Shown here piece after piece: positions 58,935 through 64,000 of a stretch of DNA of 64,000 nucleotides. Each line of letters opens with the position of its first letter. Within the stretch, counting starts at the first letter, position 1. The DNA is from Glandiceps talaboti (taxonomy: Eukaryota > Hemichordata > Enteropneusta > Spengelidae), in the NCBI RefSeq assembly GCF_964340395.1, contig NC_135554.1, forward strand, positions 4,633,975 through 4,697,974. Reading direction: 5' to 3'. Below the pieces are notes generated by a model. It had not been told where the DNA came from. It did no database searches and saw only the letters and a list, made by a program, of their open reading frames with translations. Made by a program: the position numbers and the translations under genes.

Positions 58935-61096
58935 ACACAAAGCACTGTGACTCATTGTATGTATGTCCAATGGACTGTTATCAACAAAGATTACCCTAAA
59001 AAAATGTATAAATAAATCTGTGTTCATTTAAGGGCTATCGGTATGTTTCAATAATAGTCAATATCTGGATCACAGGGCGATTAAATTCACACAATAGAGG
59101 AATCAATATCACCTACTTGTATGTATAATCTATCACTTCAAACAACTACAGTTTTAGTTCGCGTCTGTCTTAGTCAACACAAGCCTAGATTACCAACATT
59201 GTAGCACTAATGCAAGAACCTAGGACTGAATCATTGGTCTTTTAGTTACACCACTGCCATTATCTTACCTTTATACAGCCAACCATTGTAGTAGTTAGGG
59301 CAGAATTATAACTTGTACATAAAACTATTGAATACATTAATATAAATCTGAAAACAAACCATAGCAATGGAGTTACTATTAAATTGCGAATGATAAACTC
59401 ACACATATTCTTTGGAAGTATGGATATTGAAATAACCATATTTCATTTTTGATGAAAACTTTGTGTAATCTTCATTTTAAAATACTGAGATCATATTTCA
59501 AATGGTATCTAGAAACTTAAAGTAATACAAGTCATGTAGAACTGTCATATATTTCATTTTTTTGTTTCGATGGTAAAGGGTTTGAGTTAATAATAGTGAG
59601 TATAGTTTCACATTGACAATATAATCCCATGAAATCGATGTTAGTTTTACATCATAATGCTTCAAGTATGATTTCACAGACTAATACAAATTCAAGCCAG
59701 TAGGCAAGAATTTGTAGTCTGTGGAATCATACGAGGAGCATTATGACGTAAAACTAACATTGATTTCATGGAATTATATATTTATCACATAACTAAGTAT
59801 TCCCCCATATTTTTCTAAAATTTCAAATAGAATTTTACGAATACTGCATCGTTTCATCGCACTATATTCTTCATCGCATATTTAAAAAATGGTGACGACT
59901 ATGCAAATTACATAATCGCGTGACCTGTCATGAGGTAAAGCTTACCTACACGGTACCAGTCATACTATGACGTGGTTTCTCAACCAAAATTATCAGTTAT
60001 AACCTTGCGATGTACATGTAATATCAAATTTAGTTTAAAAAGTAAGTAGAATTTGTCTGAATACGACCTTTGTTCCATTAATTTAATCATATTTGTTCGG
60101 GATGTGTAACTACAGAGCTCTGAGCTCGATGGAAAATCGGAAGTAAGCTTACCAGCTGCTACTTCGATAATCTATATGATTTTTTAGATAGTCTATAAAA
60201 TTTATCAAATAAAAATAAAAGTACCTCTACCTATCAAACTCAGGCCACCAAGGGATATATGTAATGTGTGCATTTATGTTTTGAAAGTGCATAATTATTA
60301 CGATAACTTGATGGTAGCATAGGATTGGCAGGAACATTCAAACCATAGGCAGAAAAAAATAGTTCAGTAGAATAGGGGTGATATGGGATTTTGATCTGCC
60401 CTGTTTGACGTCACACAGGTGAAGATTTGCATGTATTTATGTAATAATCTGCAATATTCAATCTACAAAATGGCAATATAATAAAAGTTAACACTGGTGC
60501 AGTCTAGTACTCAAACAGAATACAGTACTAACAAATGTACACTTCACAATTTGCAAAGCTAATAATGTAGCAGTGAGGGGGTGGGGTTGTTAAGAATCTC
60601 AAAAATGTTGATACACAAACAAAGTTACAGCAGTGAGTATTTGTACATGTACATGTCAAATCTATTTGGCTTCTTTACTCGCTTCATCAGGGTTTTCATT
60701 CAAAATTATAGCACAACGTGAGTGAACTTCATTTGATTTGAGTTAATGACTGTTATATTATGGTAAATTATTATCATGGTAATTCTACACTGAATACTTA
60801 CCCCATAATACATGATATTAGAAATTATGGTAAATTATTATCATGGTAATTCTAGCCTGAAGACTTACCCCATAATACATGATATTAGAAATTGTGGTAA
60901 ATTATTATCATGGTAATTCTAGCCTGAACACTTACCCCATAATACATGATATTAGAAATTGTGCAAGAAATGAGGGATTATTCCATTGTGTAAACTCCAT
61001 AGCTGTGGATAGCTCACCAGTGAACAGAGCCAATAAAATAGCAGGTATTAACATAAATGCCGCATTATAAAATAAAACACCATATTTGCCAAGTTC
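53346..61096 (-). CDS. slc35d1: SLC35D1-like nucleotide-sugar transporter, C-terminal 142 aa (4 exons); 5' part not in view
   Basis: Exons in transcript order: 61096-60936, 59347-59269, 58281-58199, 53451-53346; 429 nt with stop TGA. Phases agree and all introns are GT-AG. Seen: [97 protein letters not shown]. It aligns with about residues 214-355 of human SLC35D1 and is closer to it than to SLC35D2 in the [16 protein letters not shown] block. Family role: ER/Golgi antiporter importing UDP-glucuronate and UDP-N-acetylgalactosamine for glycosaminoglycan synthesis. The last four membrane helices are present. Upstream exons should lie beyond 64000, or were missed in 61097-64000. Confidence 0.94.
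53584..56056. repeat. 37-bp satellite, about 67 copies, in the last SLC35D1 intron
   Basis: The unit runs GTGAGGACTTAATTCCCGCC, then AACAGTGTCAAAGGGGG. Two linked variant sites: CCCGCC versus CCTGGC, and AAAGGGGG, ATAGGGGG or CACAGGTGG. Blocks of like variants occur (CCTGGC with CACAGGTGG dominates 54590-55080). The array ends about 130 nt upstream of the terminal-exon acceptor. Confidence 0.97.
57596..58055. mobile_element. Inverted-repeat element related to 7813-8010
   Basis: The left part 57596-57690 (GTGACTATATGGATGAAGAT, GGCTTCCTACTTGAAAAATC) and the right part 57961-58055 are approximate reverse complements. The interior carries a perfect palindrome ACTCAATACATTAC-(AAAAAT)-GTAATGTATTGAGT at 57702-57732 and GCGCCCTCTATCATGAG. 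Confidence 0.65.
58199..58281 (-). CDS. slc35d1: SLC35D1 exon (second from the end)
   Basis: [20 protein letters not shown] then NFIGLNI, ending AG of Ser. Acceptor TCTTTACAG, donor GTAAGG. Confidence 0.96.
58282..59268 (-). other. SLC35D1 intron with CA/CATA microsatellites
   Basis: Runs of CA and CATA at 58695-58790 and 58845-58930. They generate spurious open frames on both strands. No gene. Confidence 0.85.
58695..58930. repeat. (CA)n and (CATA)n microsatellites
   Basis: Two blocks with the same order (CATA run then CA run), separated by a near-duplicate of ACATGTGACCACACNTACA. The segment 58615-58790 and 58803-58930 look like an old direct duplication. Confidence 0.9.
59269..59347 (-). 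CDS. slc35d1: SLC35D1 exon (third from the end)
   Basis: [20 protein letters not shown] then MVGCIK, phase 2 in and 0 out. Acceptor TTTTCAG, donor GTAAGA. Confidence 0.96.
59348..60935 (-). other. SLC35D1 intron between third- and fourth-last exons
   Basis: Contains a foldback element (59619-59780) and, next to the donor, three 67-bp repeats. No other gene. Confidence 0.8.
59619..59780. mobile_element. Foldback (MITE-like) element
   Basis: Arms 59619-59691 and 59708-59780, about 73 bp each and roughly 85 percent complementary. They share CCATGAAATC, ATGTTAGTTTTAC and ATAATGCT-type blocks around a 16-nt loop. No ORF. Confidence 0.75.
60757..60962 (-). repeat. 67-bp tandem triplication spanning an SLC35D1 exon end and its 5' splice site
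   Basis: On the minus strand each copy has TTTCTAATATCATGTATTAT, then GGG|GTAAGT, then intron sequence. Authentic exon end 60936; copied equivalents 60869 and 60802, exactly 67 nt apart. All three donors are intact. Confidence 0.95.
60936..61096 (-). CDS. slc35d1: SLC35D1 exon (fourth from the end)
   Basis: Starts [20 protein letters not shown] after TTATTTTCAG and ends SCIM plus GG of a Gly codon at donor GTAAGT. Its last 27 nt belong to the 67-bp triplicated repeat. Confidence 0.95.
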
Positions 61097-63693
61097 CTGA
61101 AAATAAGAGAAAACATAACATTTTATAACTAAATTCAATCTGATGACGTAGTTTGTTTAAGTTTTCAAATAAAAAGTTCAAAGTATAGATGACTGATGAC
61201 ATCACACCACAATCTCTATACGAATAATTAAAGACACATCTCAGTTCAGGGTGAATATTGGGATGAGAAGAACCTTTATCTGGTCTCACAACAATTTCCG
61301 TCCTCCTTCAAATCATTAGTAGAACATTATGTGATACTAAACACTGACAATCTTAGAAAAGGAGATAAACCTGACCACAAAATGAAATTAAAATCAATAT
61401 TTCAAACTTTAAAGAGAAAGGACTCTTTGTGTATTAAGAATGTTGTTTTAATAAAAACTTGGATTTCAAAGGAGATAAAATGGGTGGCTTCATTCACTTT
61501 CAATTAACAGTATGGACTTGGCATCGATCACAACTTACATGTAGGTGGAAGCAATATATTGGCCTTGGTAAGGAACTACATGTAGTTGTCAAGTGTTTTT
61601 ATTTTTTAACAATACAAACAGTCGATAACACATTTGACAGATTCTGAAGTTCTAATCAACAACAGCTCTGTAATGATAATTGAAATTGTGTAAATCTAAC
61701 CTATTTTATTTTGTTTAACATCCAAGTTTTATTATACATATTGAATTCATAATGTATCTTAAAAGTGTTAGCTTTCATCTAGGTAAAGTCTATACTTCAT
61801 GTAAATGGATTACATTTTGCAACAGCAACAAACTTGTGTGTTTTACAATTGACATAAATGTGGATGTGTACATATTCTGTGCAAAAGGTACACCAGGTTG
61901 TACTCTACTAACATTGAATGGAATGTACTTCACTGCCAACACAACAAGTGATAAAATTATCACACAAACAAGTTGTGACAAGGCTGACATTGATGAGGGT
62001 ACCTGTAACTTTAATACACCAAATAATACTATAAAATGAAGTGATATCTTTACTCTGGCATTGTTCATACAGTATATATAATCTGACTCCCTAGGCATAT
62101 GTTGATTTGCCATAATTTATGAGTCTGACTCCCTAGTAGACTGAATGATTCATTCTTCTTAAAACATGATTACAGGAGTATACATAGTCTTGTTGCTAGA
62201 CGTTCGGGCTTTCTTCCAACATGATAAGCAAACAAAGCTCGTATTGAGGGTGGAACGCTCGGGTGAACTGTATTGCAAGAACACCTGAGGTCTAGCAGTT
62301 AGATTAGGAGTATACATAGTGGGGATGCCAATGTGGTCTCTCTAACTATACCGTACCAATACCGTATAGGACTTAGACTAGAGTATACACCATGATTTGA
62401 ATCTTCAAGTCTAAGTTCTTAACATATGATAATTTATCATATCAACCTAGAAGCTGGGAATTTATCCAATGTATATTGTGTATGTATTGGAATAAGAGGT
62501 TTGTAACTGTATGCACATCTTTAACTCACTGCACTCACTAACTACTTGCTATAAATCACATGTAGTGAGAGATTATAGCATTGGTCAGAATAGTAAATGA
62601 CTTTTAATCTGGTACACATATGTGAAGAAACAGACACTATGCAGTCCAATCCCTACATTCACTATTGAATAAACAACTCATTCATCTCGACATCACTTTA
62701 AAGACTTGCTGGTTTTAACATTTCAATATTCTGAAGGACAACAACTATTTGGGTTGTGCAAATTTCTTGATTGATCACAATGAGATATTTCCTTTATTTG
62801 TGACAATGATGTAGCAAATATCTATCTACAATTTGAATTCTGATTTAGAAAATATTGAAGAATTGATCCTAACAACAGTTTTGAGGTTTTTTTGAACTAT
62901 TCCTTTCTGTAATAGATTCTGTATGATAATTAACACATTTACATATTTTCTGACAGTTATAGTAAAGGCTACAAACTGAGTATACGTGTGTGGGTGAAGT
63001 TTTTACTACATATGTGAAAGGCATTCACAGTAACCTCATACTTACTGCACACTTAATCACAGCTCACAATTGACTGAACTCAAACCTAGTATTAAGAAAA
63101 CTCACAAACGATCCAATGATGTAATAATTTATCATACATAGCAAAACATATTCAGGAAATCTGTATACTATGTAATCAACCGTTTTAACAAAGTCAGCAG
63201 ACAATTGTGATATAGCAGTTATAAAAGACATGCATCGACATTACAGCATTATGCTGGAATGTGGTTTTTTTAGGTATTTTTCACCTGAGTACGGTACAAT
63301 GCTTACAAACTAGATGCTTTGTGCCATTTTAACAAGAACAATCCTATGTTTACTTTACATTTGTGTTCTGTCACCTAATCCATGGATTTTGACAAAACAA
63401 CCTTTGATATCGGATAAGCTATGTATGTACGTATGTTCACCTTTGACCTCTCAATCTAACTGCTGACCTCACCTACTGATAATGCAAGCATCAACAACAG
63501 ATGGTATAGAACAAACATAGTGAAAATTTGAAAAACTGTAAATGTTGACTGTTTTAAATTAAATGAAGTAATATGTTTTAAATTTTCATGACATGAACTT
63601 TTGTTTATCTATGTCAAAAATAGGTCCATTCCATTACCAAAGCAACTATCACCATATACTGTACACCTTTAATATATAAGTTATGTATGTATG

Positions 63694-63724
<31 letters not shown>

Positions 63725-64000
63725 GAGCATTACTAAGGTTGATACCATAATGCTTATTTCATTAAAATTATCGAGGCATATTAAATTTTCACCCCGATTC
63801 ACAGCAGTCTGAACGACTATTTTTGATTTCCATTTCCCTGTTGGCAATTTCTAGACAACATGTATATCAATGTTTTATCAGTTTTGGACACATGATATTT
63901 TTATTAGGTAGTTTGTATGAATGATATTATCACCAAACTTGGTCTGCATTAATTTATTGTTCTGATGAAAGTGTCAGACACAAAACAAAATAAAATAGTT
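61097..64000 (-). other. Upstream SLC35D1 intron or 5' region; no exon recognised
   Basis: I searched for the preceding SLC35D1 exon (the NDVLTAANGAYVK-like block of the family) and did not find it. A duplicated AGGAGTATACATAGT occurs at 62174 and 62306. An (ATGT)n run lies at 63684-63722. Confidence 0.5.
63684..63722. repeat. (ATGT)n microsatellite
   Basis: About 10 perfect tetranucleotide units. Confidence 0.95.

Noticed and set aside
61752-62113. Overlapping 95- and 107-codon frames, one hydrophobic on the minus strand, considered as an SLC35D1 exon
   Set aside because: No match to any SLC35D1 block, no convincing splice sites in frame, and the two frames mirror each other.

Overview
This is AT-rich animal nuclear DNA with large spliced genes, many microsatellites and minisatellites, short foldback transposons and LINE 3' ends. 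Gene architecture and repeat style point to a marine invertebrate. The sequence alone does not tell me whether it is a non-vertebrate deuterostome (hemichordate or cephalochordate) or a lophotrochozoan. I found no tRNA, rRNA, CRISPR, operon or prokaryotic feature.

Three protein-coding genes were reconstructed exon by exon, with GT-AG junctions and phases checked by hand. (1) An RNF170 orthologue lies on the minus strand at 1711-12129: complete, 5 coding exons, 264 aa, an ER-membrane RING E3 ligase. (2) A single Hook-family dynein adaptor (HOOK1/HOOK3 type) lies on the plus strand at 12684-40630: complete, 17 coding exons, 711 aa. (3) The 3' end of a SLC35D1-type nucleotide-sugar transporter lies on the minus strand at 53346-61096: the last 4 coding exons, 142 aa, with the 5' part not found in the window. 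RNF170 and Hook are head to head, with their start codons 554 bp apart, as HOOK3 and RNF170 are in human. Hook and SLC35D1 are tail to tail across about 12.7 kb without a recognisable gene.

The most unusual feature is where the tandem repeats sit. In three introns of three different genes the repeat unit contains the end of the upstream exon plus its 5' splice site: Hook intron 16 (31 bp, about 47 copies), SLC35D1 (67 bp, 3 copies) and RNF170 intron 4 (about 19 bp, about 13 degenerate copies). In three further Hook introns (2, 12 and 13) an array begins within about 13 nt of the donor. Introns therefore carry ladders of candidate 5' splice sites. In the Hook and SLC35D1 arrays, use of a downstream copy would reach an early stop codon.

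The rest is noncoding: a 2.5 kb array of a 37-bp unit in the last SLC35D1 intron, several other minisatellites, at least eight MITE-like foldback elements (one with an apparent 8-bp target duplication), two 5'-truncated LINE remnants, and dispersed short repeats that include CTCF-like GCGCCCTC motifs. The Hook transcript may also have an alternative last exon, because its stop codon overlaps a good 5' splice site that faces a strong acceptor 600 bp downstream.
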